This document shows, piece by piece, positions 15,849 to 23,936 of a stretch of 64,000 bases of DNA (the stretch's first letter is position 1; every line of letters begins with the position of its first letter). The DNA is from Micromonospora sp. CB01531 (lineage in GTDB: Bacteria; Actinomycetota; Actinomycetes; Mycobacteriales; Micromonosporaceae), in NCBI RefSeq assembly GCF_001905095.1, contig NZ_LWLS01000116.1:159100-223099 (forward strand). Direction: 5' to 3'. The translations under genes were made by a program, and so were the position numbers. A model generated the notes under the pieces. The model ran no database searches. It saw nothing but the letters and a program-made list of their open reading frames with translations, and had not been told where the DNA came from.

Positions 15849-16670
15849 GTGACCAGGCCCGCCTCCGCCCGCGCTCCCCGGCTCGACCAGGTCTGCGCCG
15901 CCGCCGTCGAGGTGGCCCGCGCCGCCATCACCGAGGTGGACCCCGCCGACGTCGGCGAGCACCTCCAGGCCGTCGCCGAAGGCGACCGGCTCGTCACCCA
16001 CTACTTCGACTGCCGGCTGGCCGGATACCGCGGCTGGCGCTGGGCCGTCACGGTGACCCGGGCGCCGCGCAGCCGGCACGTCACGATCTGCGAGACGGTC
16101 CTGCTGCCCGGCCCGGACGCGCTGCTCGCCCCGGGCTGGGTGCCCTGGCAGGAGCGGCTCAAGCCGGGCGATCTGGGCCCGGGCGACCTGCTGCCCACCC
16201 CGCCGGACGACGAGCGCCTCGCCCCGGGCTACCTGCTCTCCGACGACCCGGCGGTCGAGGAGACCGCGTGGGAGCTGGGTCTCGGCCGGCCCCGGGTGCT
16301 GTCCCGGGAGGGCCGCTCGGACGCCGCCCAGCGCTGGTACGACGGCGACCACGGCCCGAACGCCGCGATCTCGGTGGCCGCGCCGGCCGCCGCCCGCTGC
16401 GGCACCTGCGGCTTCTACCTCCCCCTCGCCGGCGCCCTGCGGCAGTCCTTCGGCGCCTGCGGCAACTTCTACGCCCCGGACGACGGCCGGGTGGTGAGCG
16501 CCGACCACGGCTGCGGGGCGCACTCGGAGACGCTGGCCGAGACGGCCGAGACGCCGGTCGACGAGCTGCCCACGGTCTACGACGACAGCGCGGTCGAGGC
16601 GGTGTCGGTCAGCCGGGCCCCCGGCTCGGTGGAGGCGGCCGAGCCGGCGGAGCCGTACGGGCACCCCTGA
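15849..16670 (+). CDS. DUF3027 family protein
   Basis: A 273-residue actinobacterial protein of the DUF3027 family. It is recognised by the N-terminal LDQVCAAAVEVARAAI, the GYRGWRWAVTVTRAPR core, VPWQERLKPGDLGPGDLLPT, and a cysteine cluster (RCGTCGFYLPLAGALRQSFGACGNFYAPDDGRVV) that probably binds a metal. The last 40 residues are low-complexity. Function unknown. I used the GTG at 15849 (VTRPASARAPRLDQ); GTG at 15825 and ATG at 15831 are in frame. It lies divergent from the mqnB-MFS pair and convergent with DUF2530, an order often kept in actinomycetes. Confidence 0.85.
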   Translation: MTRPASARAPRLDQVCAAAVEVARAAITEVDPADVGEHLQAVAEGDRLVTHYFDCRLAGYRGWRWAVTVTRAPRSRHVTICETVLLPGPDALLAPGWVPWQERLKPGDLGPGDLLPTPPDDERLAPGYLLSDDPAVEETAWELGLGRPRVLSREGRSDAAQRWYDGDHGPNAAISVAAPAAARCGTCGFYLPLAGALRQSFGACGNFYAPDDGRVVSADHGCGAHSETLAETAETPVDELPTVYDDSAVEAVSVSRAPGSVEAAEPAEPYGHP

Positions 16671-16694
16671 CGGCTGTCCTGACCGCCGCCCGAG

Positions 16695-16961
16695 TCAGGC
16701 CCGGCGGGCGGCGGCCTCCCGGCGGCGGCGCCGGTTGGCGTCGTGCCGCATCATCACCGCGAGACCGGGAAAGCCCCACAGGAAGCCGGCCAGGCAGGTC
16801 CAGAGCCAGTTCTGGTGCCCGTGCTCGGTGAGCCAACCGCGGAAGAAGATCAGCAGTACCAGCCCGACCACCGCCCAGACGATCAGCCCGGCGACGGCGA
16901 ACGGCACCATCGGCGGGTCGAGCGGTTCGGGCCGCGGCGGTTGCTCCTGAGGCACCGGCAC
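16695..16961 (-). CDS. DUF2530 membrane protein
   Basis: An 88-residue protein with two hydrophobic helices (about 20-42 and 55-75) and a basic Arg-rich tail. The PPRPEPLDPPMVPFAVAGLIVWAV opening and the WLWTCLAGFLWGFPGLAVMMRHD second helix are characteristic of actinobacterial DUF2530. I placed the start at GTG 16961; an in-frame ATG lies at 16988. Function unknown. It is convergent with the DUF3027 gene. Confidence 0.8.
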   Translation of the reverse strand: MPVPQEQPPRPEPLDPPMVPFAVAGLIVWAVVGLVLLIFFRGWLTEHGHQNWLWTCLAGFLWGFPGLAVMMRHDANRRRRREAAARRA

Positions 16962-17125
16962 AGCGTACGCGAGGCCGCGGACATCCACCCCCTGTTGTAC
17001 GCCGCGGCGTTGTTGTTCATCCTGTACTTCCTGCGCGGGCCCATCGGGTCCGTGGTGTTCCGACGCGGGGAAAAGTCGATCTTCTGGTGAGCCTGGTCAT
17101 ATCGCATGTCGTTAGCCAGGCTCAT

Positions 17126-17140
17126 TAGTTAAGCTAACTA
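17126..17140. promoter_or_regulatory. palindromic MarR-type operator over the start region
   Basis: TAGTTA-AGC-TAACTA is a perfect 6-bp inverted repeat ending two bases before the GTG of the MarR gene. Its AT-richness stands out against the GC-rich surroundings and overlaps where a -10 element of a leaderless transcript would lie. This suggests autoregulation by the adjacent MarR protein. Confidence 0.7.
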
Positions 17141-17142
17141 GT

Positions 17143-17592
17143 GTGACGGAGCGGACGGTGACGGCGAAACGCGTGCCACCGGCGCAGCTGGCCCCTCAGC
17201 TGCGTAATGCGATCACCCGACTCAACCGGCGGGTCCGGCAGGCCCGCCCGGTCGGCGACCTGACGGGCAGCCAACTCTCGGCGCTCACCAGCCTCAACCT
17301 GGCGGGTGCCCTGACGCCCCGGGAGCTGTCCGACGTCGAGCGGGTGCAGCCGCCGACGATGACCAAGATCGTCGCGAAGCTGGAGGAGCGCGGCCTCGTG
17401 CAGCGCACCCCCCACCCGACCGACGGGCGGCAGGTCATCCTCGCGGCGACCGAGGGGGGACGGGCCGTGCTCGAGCAGTTCGAGCGGGCCCGCAACGAGT
17501 GGCTGGCCGACCGGCTGGCCGAACTCACTGAGGAGGAACGCGACACGCTGCGGTGGGCCGCCGACATTCTTCAGGGGATCGCTCACGCCTGA
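17143..17592 (+). CDS. MarR-family regulator
   Basis: A 149-residue winged-helix protein. The dimerisation helices flank a central HTH (LTPRELSDVERVQPPTMTKIVAKLEERGLVQR, about residues 60-90) and a wing with the conserved DGRQVILAATEGG. The start is GTG at 17143, placed immediately after a perfect palindrome, so the mRNA may be leaderless and self-repressed. It is followed 72 bases later by an MFS exporter in the same direction, the classic arrangement for a drug-responsive repressor and its pump. Confidence 0.9.
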   Translation: MTERTVTAKRVPPAQLAPQLRNAITRLNRRVRQARPVGDLTGSQLSALTSLNLAGALTPRELSDVERVQPPTMTKIVAKLEERGLVQRTPHPTDGRQVILAATEGGRAVLEQFERARNEWLADRLAELTEEERDTLRWAADILQGIAHA

Positions 17593-17664
17593 GCCGACCG
17601 CGTCGTGCGGTCCGCCCCGTCCGCCGTGGATGAGGCGTACCCGACGCGAGGAGGCGCACTTAGC

Positions 17665-18951
17665 GTGCAGGCCAGGCTGAGCACGATGTTCCAGTCCCTA
17701 CGAGTCCGTAACTACCGACTCTTCGCCACCGGACAGCTGATCAAGTTGATCGGCGTCTGGATGATGTTCATTGCCCAGGACTGGCTCGTCCTCGAGCTCA
17801 GCGACAACTCGGCCACCGCGCTCGGCGTGGTCACCGCGTTGCAGTTCACCCCCGTCCTGCTGCTGACCCTGCTCTCCGGCCGCCTCGCCGACCGCTACGA
17901 CAAGCGGCTGCTGCTCTTCATCGCCAACGCCTTCTGGACCGCGCTGGCGCTGGTGATGAGCCTGCTGGTGATCACCGGCCTGGTGCAGTTGTGGCACGTC
18001 TTCACGTTCGCCGCCCTGCTCGGCGTCGCCAACGCGGTGGAAACCCCGGTCCGGCAGGCGTTCGTCTCCGAGCTGGTCGGCGTACCGCTGCTGCCGAACG
18101 CGCTTTCGCTCAATGCGGCCACCTTCAACTCCGCCCGGATCATCGGCCCGGCCGTCGCCGGCCTGGCCATCGCCGCCTTCGACGTCGGACCGGTGTTCCT
18201 CTTCAGCGCGCTCAGCTCGATTGCCCCGCTGGTCAACGTGGTCCGGATGCGTACCTCCGAGCTGCACCGCAAGGACCTGCTGCCGGCCGCCCAGCGCGAC
18301 CAGGCCCGGGTGGTGGACGGCCTGCGGTACGTCGCGCGCCGGCCCGACATCCTGCTGCCGATGGCGCTGATGTCGGTGATCGGGATGAGCCTGTTCAACT
18401 TCCAGCTCACCCTCGCCGCGCTGGCCAAGACCGTGTTCAACACCGGCGCCGCCTCGTTCGGCCTGTTCAGCACCGCGCTCGCGGTCGGTGCGCTGACCGG
18501 CGCGCTGGCCGGCACCGGGCGGCGCAGCCGCCCCTCGGTCTGGCTGGTGCTCGGCGCGGCGGTCGGCTGCGCCGCCTTCGGCACCCTGGTCGGGCTCGCA
18601 GGGACGTACTGGCTCGTCGTGGCGCTGCTGCTGCCGACCGGGTTCTTCATGGTCTTCTTCGCCCAGGCCGCGAACCAGCGGGTCCAGCTCAGCGTCGACG
18701 CCGCCTTCCGGGGCCGGGTGATGGCGCTGTGGGTGTTGGTCTTCCTCGGCACCAACCCGGTCGGCGCGCCGATCATCGGCTGGGTGGCCGAGACCTTCGG
18801 CGCCGGGGCGAGCATCTGGATCGGCGGGCTGATCTCGCTGGCCGCCGCGCTCCTCGCGCTCACCTGGCAACTGCGCCGCTCCGGCGCCCGGTTGCGGATG
18901 CGGGTGCTGCCGATGCCCCGCTTCTACGTGGTCTCGCCCGGCGCCGAGTGA
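17665..18951 (+). CDS. MFS exporter (EntS-like)
   Basis: A 428-residue major facilitator of the EntS/MFS_3 subgroup. The opening FQSLRVRNYRLFATGQLIKLIGVWMMFIAQDWLVLEL and the A-motif-like GRLADRYDKR after helix 2 are diagnostic. Substrates of the group are siderophores, drugs or unknown metabolites. The frame opens at 17605, but the GTG at 17665 has a GAGGAGG site 10 bases upstream and lacks the unrelated N-terminal residues. It is paired with the upstream MarR gene and closed by a strong terminator hairpin. Confidence 0.88.
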   Translation: MQARLSTMFQSLRVRNYRLFATGQLIKLIGVWMMFIAQDWLVLELSDNSATALGVVTALQFTPVLLLTLLSGRLADRYDKRLLLFIANAFWTALALVMSLLVITGLVQLWHVFTFAALLGVANAVETPVRQAFVSELVGVPLLPNALSLNAATFNSARIIGPAVAGLAIAAFDVGPVFLFSALSSIAPLVNVVRMRTSELHRKDLLPAAQRDQARVVDGLRYVARRPDILLPMALMSVIGMSLFNFQLTLAALAKTVFNTGAASFGLFSTALAVGALTGALAGTGRRSRPSVWLVLGAAVGCAAFGTLVGLAGTYWLVVALLLPTGFFMVFFAQAANQRVQLSVDAAFRGRVMALWVLVFLGTNPVGAPIIGWVAETFGAGASIWIGGLISLAAALLALTWQLRRSGARLRMRVLPMPRFYVVSPGAE

Positions 18952-18964
18952 CCCGTTGACCACC

Positions 18965-19001
18965 GGAAGGACCGGTTCCCGTCCCGGGGACCGGTCCTTC
19001 C
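18965..19001 (+). terminator. factor-independent terminator hairpin
   Basis: GGAAGGACCGGTTCCC and its near-perfect complement GGGGACCGGTCCTTCC flank a 5-base loop, 13 bases after the MFS stop codon. A short GTTTA follows. Confidence 0.8.
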
Positions 19002-19070
19002 GTTTATGCATTCCGGCCCGATCTCGCCAAACGGGTAGCGGGCCGCCACGAGGCGGCTTAGCGTCGATAT

Positions 19071-19580
19071 GTGGGAGTGGGGCGGGGACTGCTGTTGATG
19101 CTGGCGATCCTCGCCGTCTGCTGCCTGCCCGCCGCCTTCGCGCTGCTCTTCTGCGCCGACGAGATCATCGACCGGGTGGCCTGCGGCTGGGCCGAGTGGC
19201 GGGAGCAGCGCCGCGAACGCCGGACAATCGCCCGGCTGGACCGGGCCATCGAGGCGGACTCGCTCACCCGCGACATCGACCTCACCGAGTTCGACCGGGG
19301 GGACCGCCGCCCGCTGGAACAGCTCGCCGTCGACCTGCGCCGGCTCGGCGGCCACCGGCTTGCCGCCGCCGACCGCTCCGTGGTGTGGCACGGCGCGGTC
19401 ATCGACGCGTACGACGAGCGGCTGCGCGCCGCCTGCCGGGCACTCGACATCACCGAGCATCTGGCCGACCTGGAGGGCGTCGACCGGGAGATCGAACGGG
19501 TCCGGGTGGAGGGGCTGGTGCACGCGGCCGGGCTCACCCTGCCCGCGGCCCGCCCCGGGCACCATCAGCGGCACCGCTGA
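19071..19580 (+). CDS. hypothetical membrane-anchored helical protein
   Basis: A 169-residue protein with one N-terminal hydrophobic helix (about residues 6-30, GLLLMLAILAVCCLPAAFALLF) followed by a charged, largely helical region rich in Arg, Asp and Glu (WREQRRERRTIARLDRAIEAD, then LEQLAVDLRRLGGHRL). I do not recognise a family. The GTG at 19071 lacks a good ribosome binding site. The gene ends 5 bases before the GTG of the ThpR gene, so the two are probably co-transcribed. Confidence 0.65.
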   Translation: MGVGRGLLLMLAILAVCCLPAAFALLFCADEIIDRVACGWAEWREQRRERRTIARLDRAIEADSLTRDIDLTEFDRGDRRPLEQLAVDLRRLGGHRLAAADRSVVWHGAVIDAYDERLRAACRALDITEHLADLEGVDREIERVRVEGLVHAAGLTLPAARPGHHQRHR

Positions 19581-19585
19581 CGCCG

Positions 19586-20164
19586 GTGCGGCTCTTCGTC
19601 GCGGTCTACCCGCCCCGGACGGCGATCGACGACCTCACCGCCCAGGTGGCCCGGCTGCGGGTCGGCGCCGCCACCGCCGCCGGCACCAACGTCCGACTGG
19701 CCGACCCGGCGAACGCCCACCTCACCCTGGCCTTCCTCGGCGACGTGCCGGACGACCGACTGGTCGACGTGGAGAGCGCGCTCGGGCTGGCCACCGAGAC
19801 GTTCCGGGATGGTCGACACAACTCACCCCGGCTTCGCCTGGGCGGTGGGGGCAGCTTCGGGCGCGGTCGGTTCACCGTGCTCTGGGTGGACGTCCGGGGC
19901 GACGTCGAGGGGCTCGCCGTGCTGGCCCGGCTGATCCGGTTCGGGCTGCGCCGCGCCGAGCTGCCGCACGACGAGAAGCCGTTCCGGGCCCACCTGACGA
20001 TCGCCCGACCCGGTGACCGGATCGACCGCGCCGACATCCTGGCCGACCGGGAGGCCCTACATGACTACCTCGGCCCGGAATGGCCGGCGGAGGAGCTGGT
20101 GCTGGTCCGCAGCCATCCCGGTCCCCGCCCCACCTACGACCGCCTGGCCGCCTGGCCGATGTGA
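19586..20164 (+). CDS. thpR: RNA 2',3'-cyclic phosphodiesterase
   Basis: A 192-residue 2H phosphoesterase. The two catalytic H-x-T-x motifs are present: HLTLAFLG (about residues 49-56) and HLTIARPG (about 134-141). The conserved RLFVAVYPP opening sits at the N-terminus. Family members hydrolyse 2',3'-cyclic phosphates on RNA ends and were first described as 2'-5' RNA ligases. Length and domain order are normal. It follows the helical membrane protein by 5 bases and ends at a hairpin shared with the convergent aldo/keto reductase. Confidence 0.88.
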   Translation: MRLFVAVYPPRTAIDDLTAQVARLRVGAATAAGTNVRLADPANAHLTLAFLGDVPDDRLVDVESALGLATETFRDGRHNSPRLRLGGGGSFGRGRFTVLWVDVRGDVEGLAVLARLIRFGLRRAELPHDEKPFRAHLTIARPGDRIDRADILADREALHDYLGPEWPAEELVLVRSHPGPRPTYDRLAAWPM

Positions 20165-20196
20165 CCAGTCCGGCGACCGCCCCGGATCGGGCGCGC

Positions 20197-20234
20197 CCCG
20201 GGGCCGGCCGGAGCGCGTCCGGCCGGGCCCCGGG
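20197..20234. terminator. bidirectional terminator hairpin
   Basis: CCCGGGGCCGGCCGGA pairs with TCCGGCCGGGCCCCGGG (one bulged G) across a 5-base loop, midway between the convergent thpR and aldo/keto reductase genes. Confidence 0.75.
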
Positions 20235-20239
20235 ACGGG

Positions 20240-21226
20240 TCACCAGGCCCAGGCCTCCGGGCCGGGGCCGCCGTTGCCGAGCGGCGGGAAGAGCTCGTCC
20301 AGCCGCTGCAGGGTGGTCTCGTCGAGATCCACGTCCAACGCGCCGAGGGTCCGGTCGAGCTGGTCCAGCGTGCGCGGACCGACGATCGGGGCGGTCACCC
20401 CGGGCCGGGAGAGCAGCCAGGCCAGCGCCACGTCGGCCGGGTCGTGGCCGAGGTCGGCACAGAGCTTCTCGTACGCCTCGATGGTGGCCCAGTGCGCGGC
20501 GAGCGCGTCGGCCGACCGGCCGGTGGTGCCGCGCGCCGCGCCGCCCTCGGCCATCTTGCGGATAACTCCGGAGAGCAGCCCGCCGTGCAGTGGAGACCAG
20601 GGGATGATGCCCAGCCCGTACTCCTGCGCGGCCGGGATCACCTCCAGCTCGACGTGGCGGGTGAGCAGGTTGTAGATACTCTGCTCGGAGACAAGGCCGA
20701 GGAAGTTGCGCCGGCCCGCCGCCGCCTGCGCCCGGGCGATGTGCCATCCGGCGAAGTTGGACGACCCGACGTAGATCACCTTGCCCTGGGCGACCAGGGT
20801 CTCCATGGCCTGCCAGATCTCCTCCCAGGGCGTGGTCCGGGAGATGTGGTGCATCTGGTACAGGTCGATGGTGTCGGTCTGCAGCCGGCGCAGCGACTCC
20901 TCACAGGCCCGGATGATGTGCCGGGCGCTGAGGCCCTGCTCGTTGGGCCAGTCGCCCATCTTTCCGTACACCTTGGTGGCCAGGACGACCTTGTCGCGGC
21001 GCCCGCCGCCCTGGGCGAACCAGCGGCCGATGATCTGCTCGGTGACGCCCTCGCCGAGCTTCCAGCCATAGACGTTCGCGGTGTCGAAGAAGTTGATTCC
21101 GTGTTCCAGAGCCCGGTCCATGATGGCGAAGCTGTCCGGCTCGTCGGTCTGCGGGCCGAAGTTCATGGTGCCGAGGCAGAGCCGGCTCACCGAGAGACCG
21201 GTGCGTCCCAGGTTCGTGTACTCCAT
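20240..21226 (-). CDS. aldo/keto reductase
   Basis: A 328-residue TIM-barrel oxidoreductase of the aldo/keto reductase superfamily, NADPH-dependent. The catalytic tetrad is visible: Asp in FFDTANVYGW with its Tyr, Lys in VLATKVYG, and His in LYQMHHI. The C-terminal nucleotide-binding APIVGPRTLDQLD segment is present. It resembles the YajO/YghZ-like or voltage-gated-potassium-channel beta-subunit-like group. The natural substrate cannot be given. The longer frame upstream (to 22480) is antisense to nothing real, and ATG 21226 begins the conserved MEYTNLGRTGLSVSRLCLG. Confidence 0.92.
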   Translation of the reverse strand: MEYTNLGRTGLSVSRLCLGTMNFGPQTDEPDSFAIMDRALEHGINFFDTANVYGWKLGEGVTEQIIGRWFAQGGGRRDKVVLATKVYGKMGDWPNEQGLSARHIIRACEESLRRLQTDTIDLYQMHHISRTTPWEEIWQAMETLVAQGKVIYVGSSNFAGWHIARAQAAAGRRNFLGLVSEQSIYNLLTRHVELEVIPAAQEYGLGIIPWSPLHGGLLSGVIRKMAEGGAARGTTGRSADALAAHWATIEAYEKLCADLGHDPADVALAWLLSRPGVTAPIVGPRTLDQLDRTLGALDVDLDETTLQRLDELFPPLGNGGPGPEAWAW

Positions 21227-21284
21227 GGGTCCACCCTGGCACGCGGGCACTTCGAGTGCCTCTCGCCAGGGTGGACCGGGTGGA

Positions 21285-22367
21285 TCAGGATGACTCGCGA
21301 GCCGCCGGGCCGCTGCCGAAGAGGACGTCGTCCCAGCTCGGCAGCCGCTTGCGCGGTTTGCCGCCGGCCTCCGCCGACTCGCCGCCGCCGGCCGCCGCTG
21401 CCGGGCCGGTGCGCCGCGGCCGGAGCACGGCCAGCGACGGTACGGCCGGGACCTCCTTCGGCGCGTCCGAGTCGTCGTCGAAGGCCGAACCCGGGCCGCC
21501 CCCGAGCAGCGCCGCGGCGCCACCGGAGACCGGCCGCTGGCGGGGTGCCTCCGGCCCGGCCAGGGCGGCCGGGGACCGGGTGTCGAGACCCCGCCCGGAC
21601 GCACCGCCGAGCGGCCGGTCCAGCGAGGCGAGCAGGGCGTCCCGGCCGGCGCGGATCGGGTCCCGCCCCGGACGGGCGTGCTCGGCGGGCGCCGGCAGGC
21701 CGTGCCCGCCCCGGCTCGGCTCGCCGCGCGACGGGCCGGGCAGCGCGTGGCCGCCCCGCTCCGGTGCCGGCTCCTGGCCGAGGATCGGCGTGGGCCGCTC
21801 GGCGCAGAGGTATTGCGCCATGTCGTCGTGCGGGGTGACGTGCTGCCGGGTCTTGTCGAGATCCCAGACCGCCTGCGCAGTGGCCTTGCCCGACGGCCAG
21901 GTGGCGATGATCCGCCAGGTGCCGTCGTCCCGCCGGTACGCGTCCCAGGAGATCTTCTCGGTGTCGATCCCGTGCTGGCCCAGCCGGCCGTTGACCACTT
22001 CGGCCAGCGGGGTCGGCTTCTCCGCGCCCTTGAGCCTGGTCCGCCGGGCGTGCTGGGCGAGCATGGCCCGCTCCTGGAGCACCGGGCCGGCGTAGCGCAG
22101 GACGCGGTCCACCGGGACGCCGGCGATCCGGGCGACGTCCTCGGCGGACTCGCCGGAGCGGATCCGGGCCTGGATGTCCCGCGGCGAGAGCGACGGCGTC
22201 GGGTCGGCGGCGGCCGCCACGACCGCGAGGGGCGCCGCGCCGGGATCGGAATGCAGCACCGAGGCGACGCGTTCGTCGATCGGCAGGGCGAGCAGGCGCC
22301 CGACCTCGTCGGCGAGCACCAGAGCCTGGCCGTCCTCGGAGAGGGCGACGAAGCGTACTGGGCGCAT
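21285..22367 (-). CDS. sepH: septation protein SepH
   Basis: A 360-residue protein of the SepH (DUF3071) family, an FtsZ-binding division regulator of actinobacteria. The N-terminal ~150 residues hold the conserved MRPVRFVALSEDGQALVLADE start. The DNA-binding-like HTH (PRDIQARIRSGESAEDVARIAGVPVDRV) is needed for function in the family. A disordered Gly/Pro/Arg-rich middle follows, and the short conserved C-terminal RKRLPSWDDVLFG motif is intact. It lies upstream of the aldo/keto reductase on the same strand, 58 bases apart. Confidence 0.92.
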   Translation of the reverse strand: MRPVRFVALSEDGQALVLADEVGRLLALPIDERVASVLHSDPGAAPLAVVAAAADPTPSLSPRDIQARIRSGESAEDVARIAGVPVDRVLRYAGPVLQERAMLAQHARRTRLKGAEKPTPLAEVVNGRLGQHGIDTEKISWDAYRRDDGTWRIIATWPSGKATAQAVWDLDKTRQHVTPHDDMAQYLCAERPTPILGQEPAPERGGHALPGPSRGEPSRGGHGLPAPAEHARPGRDPIRAGRDALLASLDRPLGGASGRGLDTRSPAALAGPEAPRQRPVSGGAAALLGGGPGSAFDDDSDAPKEVPAVPSLAVLRPRRTGPAAAAGGGESAEAGGKPRKRLPSWDDVLFGSGPAARESS

Positions 22368-22511
22368 GGGCTTGCCTCCGTCCCGCTTCGCTGGCCGTCA
22401 CGCCACGAGCGGGCCACCCGGGCGTCTCGCACCACCGTACGCGCATCTACCCGAAGGTGGGGGATGCGACACCCCGGCATGTCGCGACTGACCTGCGGCG
22501 ATGATCACGGT

Positions 22512-22541
22512 GGGTGGCCGTCGGGGCGTCGACGGCCACCC
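22512..22541 (-). terminator. terminator hairpin after serC
   Basis: GGGTGGCCGTC and GACGGCCACCC form a perfect 11-bp stem with an 8-base loop, lying 15 bases past the serC stop on the minus strand. Confidence 0.75.
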
Positions 22542-22556
22542 AGCGTCACGAGGTGA

Positions 22557-23684
22557 TCAGAGTCGCTCGACCACGTGGTCGACGCACGCGGTGAGCGCTT
22601 CCACATCGGCCGGCTCGACGGCCGGGAACAGCGCGATCCGGAGCTGGTTGCGGCCCAGCTTCCGGTACGGCTCGGTGTCGACGATCCCGTTGGCGCGCAG
22701 CACCTTCGCGATCGCCGGGGCGTCCACCCCGTCGGCGAAGTCGATCGTGGCGACCACGTTGGAGCGCAGCGCCGGGTCGGTCACGAACGGCGTGGCGAAC
22801 TCGGACCGCTCGGCCCAGCCGTACACGATGCCGGCGCTCTCGGCGGTGCGCTTGGCCGCCCAGGCCAGGCCGCCCTGGGCGTTCATCCAGTCGGTCTGCT
22901 CGGCGGCCAGGAAGATGGTGGCCAGCGCCGGAGTGTTGTACGTCTGCTCCAGCCGCGAGTTGTCGATCGCGGTGACCAGGTCGAGGAAGGCCGGGATGTA
23001 GCGACTCGACTCCTTGATCTCGGTGGCCCGGGCGAGGGCGGCCGGCGACATCAGGGCTAGCCAGAGGCCGCCGTCGGAGCCGAAGCACTTCTGCGGGGCG
23101 AAGTAGTAGACGTCCGTCTCGCCGACGTTGACCTCCAGGCCGCCAGCGCCGGAGGTGGCGTCGACCAGCAGCAGCGCGCCCTCGTCGGCGCCCGGCACCC
23201 GGCTGATCGGCACGGCCACACCGGTCGAGGTCTCGTTGTGCGGGGTGGCGTAGACGTCCACGCCCGCCTCGGCGGCCAGAGCCGGCGCGCTGCCCGGCTC
23301 GGACTTGCGGATCGTCGGCTCGCCCAGGAACGGGGCGTCCTTGACCGACTTGGCGAACTTGGCCCCGAACTCGCCGAAGCTGGCGAACTGGGCCCGGTCG
23401 CGGACCAGGCCGAAGGTGGCGACCTCCCAGAAGGCGGTGGTGCCGCCGTTGCCGATGACCACCTCGTAGCCCTCGGGGAGGGAGAAGAACTCGGCGATGC
23501 CCCGGCGCAGCCGGGCCACCTGGTCCCGCACGGTCTGCTGCCGGTGGGAGGTGCCCAGGTAGCTGGTGGCGACGTCGGCGAGGGCGGAGACCGCCGCCGG
23601 ACGGACCTTGGACGGCCCGCAGCCGAACCGCCCGTCGGCGGGCTTGATGTCGTCGGGAATCCGGATGGTCGGTGCGTCAGCCAC
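22557..23684 (-). CDS. serC: phosphoserine aminotransferase
   Basis: A 375-residue PLP enzyme of the actinobacterial SerC type. It converts 3-phosphohydroxypyruvate and glutamate to phosphoserine and 2-oxoglutarate. The opening IKPADGRFGCGPSKVRP and the PLP lysine at about residue 199 in FAPQKCFGSDGG are diagnostic. The substrate arginine/histidine region RKLGRNQLRIALFPAVE is intact. Length agrees with mycobacterial SerC. It is monocistronic and closed by a hairpin. Confidence 0.95.
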   Translation of the reverse strand: MADAPTIRIPDDIKPADGRFGCGPSKVRPAAVSALADVATSYLGTSHRQQTVRDQVARLRRGIAEFFSLPEGYEVVIGNGGTTAFWEVATFGLVRDRAQFASFGEFGAKFAKSVKDAPFLGEPTIRKSEPGSAPALAAEAGVDVYATPHNETSTGVAVPISRVPGADEGALLLVDATSGAGGLEVNVGETDVYYFAPQKCFGSDGGLWLALMSPAALARATEIKESSRYIPAFLDLVTAIDNSRLEQTYNTPALATIFLAAEQTDWMNAQGGLAWAAKRTAESAGIVYGWAERSEFATPFVTDPALRSNVVATIDFADGVDAPAIAKVLRANGIVDTEPYRKLGRNQLRIALFPAVEPADVEALTACVDHVVERL

Positions 23685-23885
23685 GGTTGTCTCGATCCTT
23701 CCGCGTGGGCTGCGAGGAGGGGCCCTTCAGCGGGCGCGGACCGACGTCGGCCGCGCGCGGGCGCGCGGGGAGCCGGGATCCGAGCCCGGTCCGGCGGCAC
23801 TGCCGGCCTTCATCCTCCCACCCGGGCCGGCCCGCCCGGCGGCTGGTCCCACACCCCGCGGTGAGGGATGCGCCACAGCGATGCG

Positions 23886-23920
23886 CGAAGGGCCCCGTCC
23901 GCGCCGGACGGGGCCCTTCG
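23886..23920 (-). terminator. terminator hairpin after citrate synthase
   Basis: CGAAGGGCCCCGTCC pairs perfectly with GGACGGGGCCCTTCG across a 5-base loop, 17 bases past the citrate synthase stop on the minus strand. Confidence 0.85.
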
Positions 23921-23936
23921 AGGGGGGTACGCGGGA

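Noticed and set aside
15752..16664. N-terminal extension of the MFS transporter frame upstream of 15743
   Set aside because: It lies antisense to the DUF3027 gene and does not look like a protein domain.
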